From contig NC_057925.1 of assembly GCF_018873765.1 (NCBI RefSeq), positions 1,256,927 to 1,320,926 on the forward strand: a DNA stretch of 64,000 nucleotides, written 5' to 3'. Below, piece by piece: positions 33,927 to 46,918 of the stretch. A program made the position numbers and the translations under genes. Source of the DNA: Telopea speciosissima (taxonomy: Eukaryota; Streptophyta; Magnoliopsida; Proteales; Proteaceae). The notes beneath the pieces are model-generated. The model was given only the letters and a program-made list of their open reading frames with translations. It searched no databases and was not told the origin of the DNA. Within the stretch, counting starts at the first letter, position 1. The number at the start of each line of letters is the position of its first letter.

Positions 33927-36900
33927 ATGGCATCCAGAAGTAGCCCTCCTGCTCAGGTAAATCCTTCAATTAATCTACAAGTAAATGCGGCGTTCTAAAC
34001 AACGATTTCCCGTTTTCCTTTCTCTTCTTTTCGTTTTTTTAATCTGCATCTCTTGTTTCTTCATCTAGACTCTGTCGTCTCGGGATGAAAGCAGCGATGA
34101 TACCGTTTATAAAATGATCCAAGCTCATCAGGTGAGTTTAGGCTTTTACTTATTTGGAATACTCGAAATTGAAGATTCGATGTCCTTGCGTTTGCTTTCA
34201 ATCTGAATTATACTTGGTATTCATCACAGGAAGCGACTGCTCGGCTGCCTCCAATTGAAGAAGTTCGGACAGTTCTGGATCGCAGTGTCCGGGGTGTGCT
34301 CTCTACTTTTTCTCAGGTATGCCATACATATTATTATGAATTCATATTGTTTTTTTTTTTTTTTTTTTCCTTTTTTGAATTGTCATTCTATCTCCTTTTT
34401 CAAATGGGAATTGGTAATATCAGTAGCTGCTATCAATATATACTGTTAAGTTTCTGGATGAAAGCCATTCTTAAGGGCGATTTCTTCTTCCTCGAAGGAA
34501 ATTACAAGAGAGGATTGCCTGCTAATGCCCCACACTGTGTGTTAATGAAGGTGGATTTTGAATGAATCATTAGCTCAGAGTTACTATTCTTTAAGGCCAT
34601 GTGGCATTTGTGTAGAATGACTTAAAAGACTAATTACAGGACACTGGAAAAGCTCCATGACCTGGAAGTTGACCATGAAATGATGTTGATAACTTCTGAT
34701 TGTCACCAGCTACTCTTTGATGCCTTTCATGAGATGGTGTACAAAATGAAAAAGTGCTTTGAGCTTCTGGAACTTTGGAAATTTTGTGTGCAGTCTATTT
34801 TGCTTCATATATTTTTCTTTCCAAAGGTTAATCATGACAAGAATGCTGGAAATGGTTTTACATTGCAATAATCTTATTAAGTGCTTGAGATAGTTGTATA
34901 AACATTATGAACAAGTGCAAATAAAAACAATACTAGTCACTCAATCCCATTATTAGAACCCCAAAATGTGTGGTCTATGTTGAAATCGTGTTTGCTTGTC
35001 AAAGATTGTAAGATTGTAGAGGACATAAGAAAAATATTGTATATCAATATGGAAGAAAACTCTTTAGTCTATTAACACATGGCCAAGGACACAAGGTACG
35101 AATTATGAGGTGCATTTCTTCCTTTTAATAATATTGAGCTAATTCAGTCCCGAACCTTTGAAAATGCCCCAGCCTTCTCTTTTATCTCTTTGAAAACATC
35201 CATTACAGCAATTTATTGCGTGCAAGAGAAACAAACAAAAAATAATTAATAGATAATTTAATCAGTAAGTATAAATAAGCTCTTTGATTTCTGTTAGGAA
35301 AACCTCCCACACATTATGGTGAGTTCCTTCATTGCTGGCCTTCTCTGGTATGAAGGGGGCTATGATAAAGGATTTTCTTATCATGTAAGGCTATGAAATG
35401 ATAATCATCTCCTAGAAAAAAATTTCAATTTAGGATTGACTTATAGCAAGCATCCTTTTCATTTGCAGAAATATGAGGGATATACTTCAGGTTCCATGGT
35501 TGACTATGCATGTGATCAAGATGGGATTCCAATATTAGCTATCAGCAGCCTGGCAGTTCATACAAAGGTTTGTATTGGGATTTCAGAACCTCTCTCTGTC
35601 CTGGTGATGGTGAAAGATATTGGAACTTGCTCATCCTTTACCTTTACTTTGGAGAAATACTTGAAAATGAGGGCATTTAATTGTTTAAAATCCACAAAAT
35701 ATGAAAATGCCTGATGGAGGCTGGAACTCAGTATTAAATGTGTCCCTGCAATCTTTTTTTGTATGTTTTGCATTGAAGTGTTTTAGATAGGGCCTCATAT
35801 ATCATTGGCTATTTGGATGGGGTAAAATGTATGACCGTCTTGACCTACATATATTCTTCTTAGTACTGGTCACGAGCTTATTCACTTGGTGTTGTAATTA
35901 ATTTTCTTAAATAACAAATACAAGAACTTCCTATAATCCTTACTGCCTTCCACATTTTATTTTGTTTGACATTTTGTTGTTTCCTGAAGGCTCTGATAGT
36001 TGTCTGAAAATCTACTGGCACTTGCAGGATCTATTAGCTAATCCTAAATGCTCACTGCTTGTAGCAAGGGATCCTGAGGACACGACTGATTTAGTAATCA
36101 CCCTACACGGTGATGCTACTGATGTAGGTTCCTTTTTCTCTGGGTTTCACATAATTCCAAATGATGATTATTTGGTCAATAATATATGTTTAATTTTCTT
36201 CCATTCGGTAGATGAATTGTCCTGTCATCAAAGCTTAAGTTTTTGCTTTTAAATATTCCAGTCATTTAGTTTTTTAGTATTGGTTTTCCTCTAGGTTACT
36301 GAACAAGATAGGGAAGCTGTCCGTGCTGCGTACTTGATAAGGCATCCCAGTGCATTCTGGGTGATTTCCTCATCTTCTCTAGGATTACATGTTAATCTCT
36401 TGGCACTGATACTTTTCTTGCTTTCGGTGGACTAATAAATAAAGCTTCCACAATTTGAAGGTTGACTCTGGAGACTTCCAATTTATGCGGATTGAACCAA
36501 AATTTGTACGCTATGTGTCTGGTGTTGCAACTGCTCTATTGGGATCAGGAGGTATTTGCAGGGTTTAGAATTTTGGGAATTTCCTAATAGCCATCAGTTT
36601 CTGGTTTCAGAGTAACTTAAATCTAAATTTTTCAGAAAACAGTCTCTCATATGTTCCATGATTTTAAAGGCAAATTTACTCTTTTTTGTTATTTTAGTAC
36701 TGTCTATTGTTCAACATGATTGACCCATCAATAATATTTTGATACCCAAGCATTTAAATCCTCCATTACCCATCGGGCAGATTCAGCTCTCACTCCGCTT
36801 GGGATTTGGTTAGACATAGAGGGACCCCTTGTCCTTGGTACAGAGTTGTTTAGTTTCGTGGCCACATTCCTCGGCATAGCCTCACTGCTTGGCGCGCCCT

Positions 36901-39900
36901 TGCAAGCTGTCTTCCTACCCAAGCCTTTCTTCTTCATCGGCATATTCAGGTCCCCTCCAGCTGCTGTCTCTGTTGGAATGGGACTGAAGACGTCGATCAC
37001 CTATTTTTCACTTGCCCATTTGCCTCTTCCATATGGACCCGAGTTCTTCGCCATTGCTGGCCTGATCGGCGCACTCCTCTTCCTCTCAGCAGGGAATGGA
37101 TTTGGATCGACATGACATACGGAGGGAAGTCGATTTGCGACTCGGCTGGCAAGATCGCCTTTTGTGCCACTAGCTCCCACATTTGGATGGAACGAAACCT
37201 CAGAAGATGGACATCCAACTCCCGTTCCTTAGACATGATTTGGAAGGCCATCTTTTTTGATGTTTCATCTAAAGTTAGATCCCTCCCCCTCATGGATGTT
37301 AAGGATTCCCCAAGGAACAGGCTCATTGTTGTCTCCTAGGGTCTCCCTTCTTCCATTTTGCGCCCTAACTAGTCTCTAGTTTCGGCTTTTTTGCCCTTGG
37401 GCTTGTTTATTCCTTCTTTTTTCTTCGTAATATATTTTTATTCATCCAAAAAAAAAATCCTCCATTACCCTTTTTTAGGGTTTTGAATCCACCTTTTGGG
37501 TTTTTGTTATCACTAAGAAAACCACTTAGATTAAGTTCTTAAATAATGTGTATTGCATTAACCTTGCCCTAGCCGACCCCATTAAGTTGGGATAAGGCCA
37601 TGATGTTGTTGCATTAACCTTGCCCCTGGATTCATACAATGGGATAAACACTAATTTTAGTTTAAGGAGCATTCCCTTATTAACTCCCTTATTAAATTTT
37701 AAAAAGAAAAGAATGATGTGTAAAATATTTGTGGCCTACCACATGAATAATAATCCCTCTTCTCTTGACCGCAGCCATAGAAAGTACTCAGCCACTACTA
37801 TTGCTGTGTTTTCTCATCCAGGTTCATTTGTGCATCAAAACACATTGACAAATAAAGCAATTACATACCTCATACAGGTTTGTCTCCAGGATTGCTGATG
37901 TGTTTTGACGACATATGTTTCATTTGTTCCAGAATTTAACAAAGAGGATTACAAAGCTGCAAAAGTTGATCCAATAGCTCAGTTTTCCAATCCTGTTGCG
38001 GTATAAATGAATTCGGGGCTCTCTGCTATACTTCTCCATTTTCTTTGTATTTTACCTTTCAGCTGTCCTTGCCTATCCTCATCTAACTCCCAACGTATAT
38101 TGGCAGTTGCATATGAATAAAGATCATGCTGAAGATACAAAGGTTATTGTGCAACACTCAACAGCAATTCAGGTAAAGCTGGGTTTTCTCTTTCATTTCT
38201 TTTCCCCCGAGTGTGTTTACAATAGCATATGTTTAGGGATAGGGACATAGGGTACAGATATGCCACTGGAGGCCACAAGGAAGTTAGGAGGGGGGGGGTT
38301 AATAATAGCATATGTTTAGGGATAGGATACGAATATGCCACTGGAGGCCACTAGGAAGTTAGGGGGCTAAAAAATCATGGCATTTGTGGGAATAAGCACC
38401 CTGGACAGATAGATACTGTGTTGAACTCTCTATGATGGAATTAGAGATAATTTAGTAGACGCATACTCAGGATCCTTAATCATAACATAGTTGTCATGGC
38501 ATCTAGGCAACCCAAGGCGTTGGAAGGGGGGCCTGGACGCGAGGTGACCAAGGCCCCTAGACGCCTAGGCAATGCCTTGACAACTACAAGATGGCATACC
38601 TAGTGCACGAGGCTCCCACCACTGCAGGATCTGGGGAGGTCATAATGTCTCTCCTCTTTTTTCTGGTGGGTACCAACTTCCCGAGGTTAGTGTCCCTCAA
38701 GAATGAATTGATGTGCAACTGAAATTCCAAACAGACTTTCAGCTGAGTAAGCCTTCAGATCAGGCCTACTGCAACCCTTCACGAATTTCCTTGAGTTCAA
38801 GCAGGACTGACTTGATGGTGCAATCCAGTGCCTGACCAAGGTTAGAGTCTTTTCATGATGACTAGATGACAGGTTATGACTCCAAACCATCCCCCTTGTC
38901 CTTTTGAAGGAACACCCTCGGTTTATACCTTAACACCAGCTCTCAATGAAAATTTAAGGTAAGGGGAAATATTGTATTGTATTGCCCCATGAGAAGAGGA
39001 ATGAAAGCCCTCAACAAAGACTCAACAATGACCTTGCACAGCTCAAAGAGCTCTTGATCCCATTTTTATTTACTCTTTTTTGGGTGGAACTAAACACTTT
39101 AAAATTGTAATTTTTCAACCCAAAGGTGGCATATAGTTGCAGGGAAAGAGACCTTTTTAATCATAGAAATAGGGGAACAGCTTAGTTGGGGAAAGGCTTA
39201 GTTGAATTGAATTGGGGAAGAACTTAAGGGCAAGGAATTAAGTTTTTCACATACTTTGATTTTAATATTACCTTCACCTGATTACCTCCCAAGTCTCAAC
39301 CCAACCACCCCAGGTAAGATGGAACTCAACAGTTGGAGACTTTACCACCAAGCCAAGGATGGCACCTCGTATACATTGATTTTGTCCCCTGGGAAATTGG
39401 AATCTTTCATCAAAATCAATAGTAGGTTTCTTGGAATTTTGTTGTGAAAGTTAGGGACTGTTTTTTCAAGTACAAGTAAATATCTAGGAATGATTAGATG
39501 CATAAGATAACCATCTAAATAACCTACTTTGGAAGTCCATTGCACTGGCTAAGAATGATTATTTGCCATAACTATATTACTACAAACTAAGGTAAGAAAG
39601 CATACAGTATTTAATGACCATCTGCGAGGGAAATACAGAATACACTCCGATGTATTTTCCATTGTTATATAAAAAAGAGTGTCCCAGTGCACAAGGCTCC
39701 TTCTACTGCAGGGTCTGGGACGGGCAAATGTACTATTATTTTCCATCATTATATATATACTATTATTGTATGCTCATTTATCTATTTTTTTATTTAATTG
39801 AAAAAATTTTAAATGAATAAAATACCAAGAGCAGCCATAGGACCCCAGAACATTTTGCACAATTTGTAAGTTCTCCACATGTAATATAACTTGCTTTAAC

Positions 39901-42900
39901 ATGCATGATCTTATTCTCTGTAATTAATCTTATTTTTAACTTATGCATATGTGAAAACTCAAATTTTGTCCATCTCTCATTTAGTCTGAATACTTTGTCT
40001 GAGTGGTTAGTGCTGATGTATTGAAATGTGTTGTTGCCTTACCTACAAAAGAACAAAAGGAAAAAAAGATAATGGCTTTGGTAAAACTTACTGAGTACAC
40101 GATTTCTCTATCAGGTTGATCATGCTTCCATGTTGGATTTGGATAGTCTTGGTTTCAATGTTAAGGTAATTCTGGAGCTTAAACTATGTAGATGCTTGTT
40201 TCTTTGGCTTTTGCGTTTTAACATGGAGAAATCTTCGATCTTTGTTTGGGACGGGCATAATTGTCTATATCGTGCATGTTAAGATAATTGAGATTCACCA
40301 TTAGATGGGTCACAGTTTGGAGATTATATACAAAGATCATCTTCATTGAACGATCACAGCTGTTGGTATTAATTGTATAACTTGGATGGCCAGAAGACTC
40401 TTAAGAAACCACAATCTACTAAACTTCAAAAGATGGTTAAAATTAAACTGGATCTACTGATTTGTCCATGTAGCCAATAATGTCGGACCCACTAATTATT
40501 GGCTTTGACCATATAAACATGTGACATGTGGCTAGTTTTAGCGACCCAGAGCTGTGCTTCAGATTTTGTGTCACAGGATTCAAGATGTTTCTTTTGACAT
40601 GTTATGTGGATTAAACTGTGAGGTATTAAAGTCAAAGTGGTGGTGGGATTGGGCTTGAATCTTTTCAAATCTTTTTCCCTTTCTGAATGACGATTTTATT
40701 AAGAACCATAAAAAAAATAGTATTACAACAAGAAGTGTGAGTGGACTCATATATAAGATCAAGGCAGTATGCTACTCCATGTGGCCTGTCTGTGGCAATG
40801 AAAGAAGTTGGGTATCGCATGCTGTTCTTTTAAGTGTCAAACACAGGTACTCAGGTAGGGCTCTTTAAAGTGTCCAGGTAACATAGGCAATGGTAAAGAA
40901 TAACAATCAACCCCAAGTTATCCACCTATTCTCTATGGGTAGATGCAACTTAAATAGTCTTCATCATGACATCTCTTGCCTAATTTGTCAGGTATCAAAT
41001 TACTAGATCTAAACCTCAATGGAAATGACATGCTCCTTGCAGAAGCAATGTATCTAGCTCCCCTTACTGGCTGGCAAGTATCTTTAGAGATCCCATCAGG
41101 CCCAATTTGGGAAATTCCTTCCAAGAAGGGTTCTAATCTCAGCCAGTAAGTCAGCTGTGCTGAATTGGGCTTGTAATACCATTTTTTCTTTTGATATTTA
41201 GGCTGTGTTTGTTTTGCTGTAAAACATTTTATGGTACTTGTTGAAGACCAATACAACTTTGTATAAGAATTACGAAGGGGGGAAATGTTTTGTTGAAATG
41301 CAATACAAAAAGTTGGAAAACAACATCCATTTCAAATTTCAGGATGTTTTCCCAAAATAGTGATGGTGTCTTGATCATTGGTACTCTTGGCAATTCCACC
41401 CATCATATGACTATATTCCTTGCCTCAATCAATCATTTTCAAATGTGCTTCTTGACCATGTATGTCCAACTGAAAAAATGCCAAATGACAGAAAAATATA
41501 TTTATAATTATTTTTTAGGAAAATTTTTTACGTTGAAACAAATGGAGCTTTAATGTTACATACAAGTCATGAGTATTCATTGCCAAAAAAAAATGAGTAT
41601 TGGAGAAACAGAACTGGTAGTTTTATTCGTTTGAGTTGTGATTTACATTGTGTGATTTGCATGCATTATTACATAATATAAGTTATATCACATCATAGAG
41701 GATCCATACCTAAATCATTTAATTTTAAATCATGAGTCTTGTGAACCATTTTATTGCGTCATGCTACTATGTAACCTGACAACATCAGGGCAGTTTAGAT
41801 ATTTTTGAGAATCAACTCTTATAGAAGTTGTGCTTTTGAATTCTTTCTAAACTGCACATGTAAAAATTTTTATTTTGGGGTCTTTGATACAGGTGTGCTG
41901 TACCTGTTTGCGATTTTCTCTTTATTTGCTCCATTTACATTTTTTAGTACTGCCTCGGAAATTTCTCTTCTATTTTGTTCTGAAATTTTCATTTTTATTA
42001 GGCTGTTTATCAAGGGAATACCTTCAAGCTTCGAATACCTTTTCCTAGACGGGCAGAGGATAGAAAGTAAGTCATTTTTGCTCAACTGAATGGTGAAGGG
42101 TTTTTACTATCTGAAGGAGACCATTTGATCTGTCGTTTTTCTTATCTGCCCTTCCATATTGCTCTGTTGAAATCAAAACTGACCTGCAAGATAGTATATT
42201 TCGCTTGTAGACTTTATATCTCACATTTATAAATTTATATAATCCTCCAAGATATAGAACATTATCTCAACCATGGTCCTTGGGGCTTCCTGGCTGTAAG
42301 GCTGCTGGTTAAATGCATCACATGTAGGATTCTTTCTGGTTTATGTAAATGTGGTTATCAATGTAACACCTTTTCTGTTTTTTAAATAGATCTACTGGAT
42401 ACCTTTTTGTTGGATTTCTATGTTTAAATTCTAAGTGCAAATCATAATCTCCCTGCTTGTGTATCATGGGAATTGGCAGATAGGGATTATGAATTTTTCA
42501 CATCTTCATTGCTTGTTATGTTATGTGGTTCAGTGATAGCCTTTTTTCAACTTACAATTAGTGTTTGTGAAAACAAAGTGGAGGTCGGGCTATGTTGGCT
42601 AGTGATCAATGGTTCGACATTGTACCATCTGTTTCAACAATCTGACCCAAAAAAGCAACAATGAAAGATGGCAGCTATATTACTTAAGGCCAATTTTTAA
42701 CACCAAGTGGGGTTGTATGCTAATAGATACTTTCATCTGTTGGAGGTTGTGAGTTCAAATGTTTGTTAAACTTCCTTCACATGTTATTAAAAATCTTTTT
42801 TAGTTTATTCTACAATAGCCCTATGGGCTTACCTGCTAATATGATCATCTGTTTGATGGTCTAATTTTGTTCTGATGGTCTTTGACAAAGTCAATGGTTT

Positions 42901-43098
42901 TCAGCAACCTGCTGTATGGAGAGCTAGTGGAATTGTAACTGGGGCTGGTCAACAGTTATGGCCGTCTGACTGTCTAGTCTGATTTGATTTTAGAACTGTT
43001 CGTATCTTTCTTCTTTGTGACTTTCTTCTTTTGCTTCTTGTAGGGATGTAAGGACTCTAGTAGTGGAAATGTTTCAAACCGCTAAAGCCTCAAATTAA
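33927..43098 (+). CDS. FMN-binding split-barrel (HugZ-like) protein with DUF2470
   Basis: Twelve exons: 33927-33956, 34069-34131, 34230-34316, 35469-35567, 36028-36123, 36295-36360, 36461-36551, 37933-38000, 38107-38172, 40115-40165, 42002-42066, 43044-43098. All have GT-AG borders and consistent phase, giving 278 residues and a TAA stop. The N-terminal pyridoxamine-phosphate-oxidase-like barrel covers about residues 35-200 (VRTVLDRSVRGVLSTFS, GSMVDYACDQDGIPILAISS, NPKCSLLVARDPED, FMRIEPKFVRYVSG). The C-terminal DUF2470 covers about 205-275 (HMNKDHAEDTK, MLDLDSLGFNVK, KLRIPFPRRAEDRK). It matches the plant At1g51560/At3g21140-type family, related to bacterial HugZ heme-utilisation proteins; plant relatives are mostly plastid proteins. 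Oddly, only about 35 polar residues precede the domain and no clear transit peptide is visible. Either the protein is not imported or a further upstream exon exists. Confidence 0.92.
34317..36027 (+). other. Introns 3 and 4 of the HugZ-like gene
   Basis: Two AT-rich introns (34317-35468 and 35568-36027) flank the exon 35469-35567. I see no repeat family or gene in either. Confidence 0.75.
36772..37454 (+). mobile_element. 5'-truncated L1 LINE with 16-bp target duplication
   Basis: A 683-bp insert in intron 7 flanked by perfect copies of AAATCCTCCATTACCC (36756-36771, 37455-37470). It encodes the L1 C-terminal zinc-binding RT end (EDVDHLFFTCPFASSIW near 36988-37040, ending DSPRNRLIVVS before a stop at 37339). 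A 3' UTR ending TAATATATTTTTATTCATCC and a short A tail follow. The frame is mostly open, so it may be fairly young. Confidence 0.9.
37570..37608 (+). mobile_element. 39-bp RTE LINE 3' stub with 17-bp target duplication
   Basis: The insert carries CGACCCCATTAAGTTGGGAT then AAGG and a TGATGTT tail, the last bases of an RTE element like that ending at 5246. Perfect 17-bp copies TTGCATTAACCTTGCCC flank it (37553-37569, 37609-37625). Confidence 0.88.
38486..38588. mobile_element. Short relative of the 22220-22657 MITE
   Basis: The left end CATAGTTGTCATGGC and right end GCCTTGACAACTAC repeat the ends of that element. The centre repeats GGCGT/CCTAGGC words. No target duplication was found. Confidence 0.65.
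38592..38665 (-). mobile_element. Au-type SINE 3' fragment
   Basis: CTAGTGCACGAGGCTCC followed by GGATCTGGGGAGGTCATAAT is the reverse complement of the 3' half of the Au SINE seen at 15257-15423. It lies directly beside the MITE piece. Confidence 0.65.
39653..39755 (-). mobile_element. Au-type SINE 3' fragment with target duplication
   Basis: The body (39672-39736) is the reverse complement of the last 60 bp of the Au SINE, with an A run at its left. Flanks TATTTTCCATTGTTATATA and TATTTTCCATCATTATATA (19 bp, 17 matches) look like an aged duplication, so the copy was short when inserted. Confidence 0.7.
40166..43043 (+). other. Introns 10 and 11 of the HugZ-like gene
   Basis: Two long AT-rich introns (40166-42001, 42067-43043). 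No gene or clear transposon recognised. Confidence 0.7.
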
Positions 43099-43984
43099 TT
43101 AATCCCAAAGTTGAACTGTGAAAAGGTATGGATTCGCCAAATTTGCTGTTAATTTATTTTTCTTTTCAAACACTTTGTTTTTTACTGCAACATTGTCGGG
43201 TGGTAATTTATTTTTCTTCTCGTCTCAGGTTCTATCTTTTTATTCTTTCTTTATTCTCTAAATATTACTGCTATTTCATCCCTGCTGTTAATATTGCCTG
43301 GGTATTTAGAAGAATTAGTTGAACTCCCTCGCTGTAACTCTGTTTGACTCGAGGCTTTGGTCGAAGGAAGCACTACCATATTTTACCTGAACCTTAGACT
43401 CACACACCCAAAAGCCCCCTCTGCTGTGAGTTGTAAACCGGCAACCACGGTGCGTTGCTATTGTGCTGCCAAAATCGATTTCAGAAATTTTCTGTCACTC
43501 CTTAATGGTTCTCTTGGGTTCTTGTTGGTTGGATTGAAGAGAGTTTTGAGTTAGGGAGTTAATCCCAGAATTTCAGCTCGATTCATCTTCAAGGGAGAGC
43601 GTTCTCCCCAACATCATGAGTTCAGTTTACCACCCTGTGTTACCTGCGAGAGGTTGAAGATGATGTTTCTGTTATTTACAATTAGACTCATGTGTTGAAT
43701 TCCATTAATACTCTTCCTCTTTATGAATTGTTTCAGAATTATCCCCTCCTCAAATACATTTCTTGAATTGCTCTTATTTTAAACAAATGTTACCAATTGA
43801 ATCCTGATATAGTTTTTTCTCTCAAAAGAAGCCTTAACACTGTTCACATAATTTACGAAATTGCCATAGCACTGTTAAATTTGATTCATTTGTTACTGGT
43901 GGGCCCTTAGCAAACCCAAATAAGGTTTCCGAACCCGGGATCGCATCAGTACCTGTACTCCCCTCAATTGTTTGTTCTCAAGTA
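43099..43984. other. 3' flank of the HugZ-like gene
   Basis: No gene seen. A piece at 43910-43950 resembles 5990-6035 (both carry GG[A/C]-rich AACCC(T)GGATTGCATCA-like sequence), a minor shared repeat of unknown type. Confidence 0.5.
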
Positions 43985-44308
43985 TTTAATTTTCTTTCCC
44001 ATCTTTTTTTCTACCTCAGCCTTCCACTCCTTAAATTTAGTGAACGTCTCACTTTTATGCTTCATGAAGTAGACCCAGACTTTCCTTGAGAAAACATCAA
44101 TGAAGGTTACAAAGTATTTTGTCTTACCTTTAGATTTGATTGGCGAAGATCCTCATACATCACAGTGTACATAATCAAGCACATCCTTGCTCGTATGTTT
44201 TCCAGTTTTGAAGCTAACCCTGCACTGCTTGCCGAAAACACAATATTGGTTTACAAGTTTTCCCCCCTTTCAACAACTTCCTTTTGTGAAGTTCTATTAA
44301 TGTAAGAC

Positions 44309-45129
44309 CATAGTTCAAAAACTTGTCTCTACTCGGTGTCTCGACCAGGTCGAGACAACCAAGATCTCGGCGAGTTTGTGCTTTTTTTTTTTGGGTTTCG
44401 GTATATGTTTTGGTGGACAAATGGCCCCACTTGGCTCTAAAACTTTAAGGGAAGCTTGTTTTAGGCTTAATAAACATATTTAAATCTCAAATGGTAAAAA
44501 AAAACACCCAATTTGGTGTTTTAGATTCGCTCCCTTGCTAGGCAGTAAACGTCGAACCCTTAATGTAAAATTGCTTATTCTACACATTGTTTGAGTACTA
44601 TGAGACATAATTGGCTAGTAAAACAAGTAAATTATGCAATAATGAATAAAGACACATATATTGAATTAGTATTTCAAAAATAGTTAAAGACTTAATGTTT
44701 CTACTACAAACTCCTCCATGTGAAGTGTTCACAATGCATATTAAATAGACACCCTACTTCACTAGTCTTCCATGTCCCAACTCTCAACAATACAATCGAT
44801 CTCTTTGTAGGATGTGGTAACCCCCAGTAGTGTATCGCAATTGTATTGAGTGATGATGTGGCCAAAAAGTCAAGAAACAACGTTTTCTTCCTTCTCTATC
44901 GAGTTACTTCGAAATTTCGAAGTGTGCTCTCGAGTTGGTTTTTTTTATAAGGTAGAATGTAGCAGTTTTCCGAAATTTCAGCCAGACAGTACAAAGTACG
45001 TAAATCTCGCCGGAATTTCGGTCGAGATATTCGAGTTTGTGCATATTCTGTGTCTCGTATGCTAACTCGTCTCGAGAAGCTCAAAATTCTCGAGTTTTCC
45101 GAGATCTTGCGGCGAGTTTTAGAACTATG
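44309..45129. mobile_element. hAT-like element with perfect 8-bp duplication
   Basis: An 821-bp element in the Copia integrase region. The duplication TGTAAGAC is at 44301-44308 and 45130-45137. Ends are CATAGTTCAAAAACTTG and the complement of CATAGTTCTAAAACTCG. TCGAGA, TCTCGGCGAG and CGAGTT words crowd both ends. No transposase frame. Confidence 0.82.
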
Positions 45130-45137
45130 TGTAAGAC

Positions 45138-46440
45138 TAGATTAGGGTTAACCTAGTCCCAATTACCCACAACACAAATAACCAAATAGCAGCCAAAACA
45201 CTGCAACCGCAGGTCTGAAACAGAGGTTTAGCATCAGAAATTGCTAACTCCAGAACCAGTAGTTCCCCAACTCGTGTGGGACTGATACTCCTACCAAGTA
45301 AAGGTCCAATAGGGGTGATGAAGCCCTCGAATCTCAGCTTCAATTGATGGTTGAAGAGGGAGATACCAGCAGGTCACTAAAATAGAAGGTAAACTCAGAT
45401 TTAGTAACTTAGTGAGTAGAGACCAAACCAGCCGGCAGAATCTCTTCAAACTTGGATTGAGTAGAAGAGGTATTGAGGGGAATGTTTGCTCTACATTTCA
45501 GCCAATTCTAAAGACTAACAGCAGAGATATGAGACAGACTTGAAAATAGAAGGTTTGATGAGATCTGGCTAACCAGCAAGAGCTTGGACTCCAAACCAGG
45601 GATCGAGTGGGCCTCCTGTAGGTCTGATTCAGCCCTCCAAATATCATTGTCGATGGGAGGAAGGTTGCTAAGTTTAAGGCTTTCGATGATAGCAGCAGGG
45701 AATTAGAAACAAGTGCAGCCGCAGGTGTGTATATGGTCTTCCTTGTCTCTGATCAGCAACAGCAGCTCCAGCAGTGGTTTGGAATGACTTCTGGTCCTTC
45801 TCAGATGTAGTAGCAGCAAACAAATCTCAGTCACAAGTAACAGCTGAGGTGTGGCTCGATTGAGAAGAAGAAGAAAATAGAAATAGGAGATAAGGAGATT
45901 CGGCTCTCTCAGTCCTAGGGGTTTTGGCTCTCACCAGCCAGGCCTATCAGCCTTTCATCCACACAAGGGATAACAGAATCTTCGTGCTTCAAAGCAAATT
46001 TCATTCAACTATTCAAAATCGTGGAAGGGGGGGGGGGCTTCTAAAAGCCATTACAAATATATAGAGGGCCATGCTTGCACCTCAAGTAACAAAGAAATAG
46101 AAACTTAACATAAAAATAGATAGTAATATTTAGAAAATAAATATTACATAAGAATAGAAACTAGATATGCTGCGGCTGGATTCTTCTTCATGTGGACCCC
46201 ACTTGATGTCCTTCAATTCAGTGGCTAAGTCATGTGGTCCCCACTAAGATTCGGCCAGCAGTTGAAGTCAAAATTCTGTCAATAAAATTGACAGTAAGAC
46301 CCTTCACTTAAAGACTTGAAGTAGCTAATAATTAAAGACTGATCTGCCCCACGATTTTTCTAGGAATATTCTCACCAAGCCAAATCAAGGGGCTGTGACA
46401 CTGTTCATATGAACAGTTTTTTGGCCTCTTTTTCTTCATG
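45138..46440. other. Unidentified block inside the second Copia
   Basis: About 1.3 kb that interrupts the Copia between pre-integrase and integrase. A TATA-like TATATATTTG on the minus strand near 46055 and an 11-G run (46027-46037) suggest a solo LTR, but no duplication or inverted ends were found. Confidence 0.4.
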
Positions 46441-46918
46441 TTTTTATCTACATCATCTATCATGCCTTTTTCTCCATTATGCCCCAGCCGCATATGCCAC
46501 AGATGTGTATCATCTGTATTTGACTCTGCATATGTGCTCCACTTGTCACTGTACTCCCTGTGAGTTTGTATAGGTTTCCAATTACCTGGCCTTTCATGAT
46601 AACCATAGCTCCCATAATAACTTTGAGAACTCCATCTGTTGTTGTGTACTTGTAGCCATTGGAGTCAAGTGCCCCCAAAGATAGTAAATTTTTCTTTAGT
46701 ACTGGAACATGTCTTACATCTGCTCAAGTTCTTACTATCCCATCACACATCTAGATTTTGGTAGTATTTATTCCAATGGTCTTGCACATTGCATCATTCA
46801 CTATTAGAATAGACTCACCTTTATATGATTCGTATGTATCAAACCAATCCCTGTGTGGACACTTGTGATACAAACAGCCAAAATCTACAATCCAAGAATC
46901 AGAGTGTTGATTCTTACC

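Larger units (their letters stand above)
38173..40114 (+). other. Intron 9 of the HugZ-like gene
   Basis: A 1.9-kb intron with a MITE piece (38486-38588) and two SINE pieces. The segment 38223-38365 has a near-duplicated block (TAGGGATAGG...CCACTGGAGGCCACAAGGAAG, two copies about 90 bp apart). The rest is plain AT-rich sequence. Confidence 0.7.

Noticed and set aside
36728..37115. Hydrophobic and basic frames on both strands
   Set aside because: Out-of-frame readings of the L1 insertion, whose real frame is the zinc-binding RT end.
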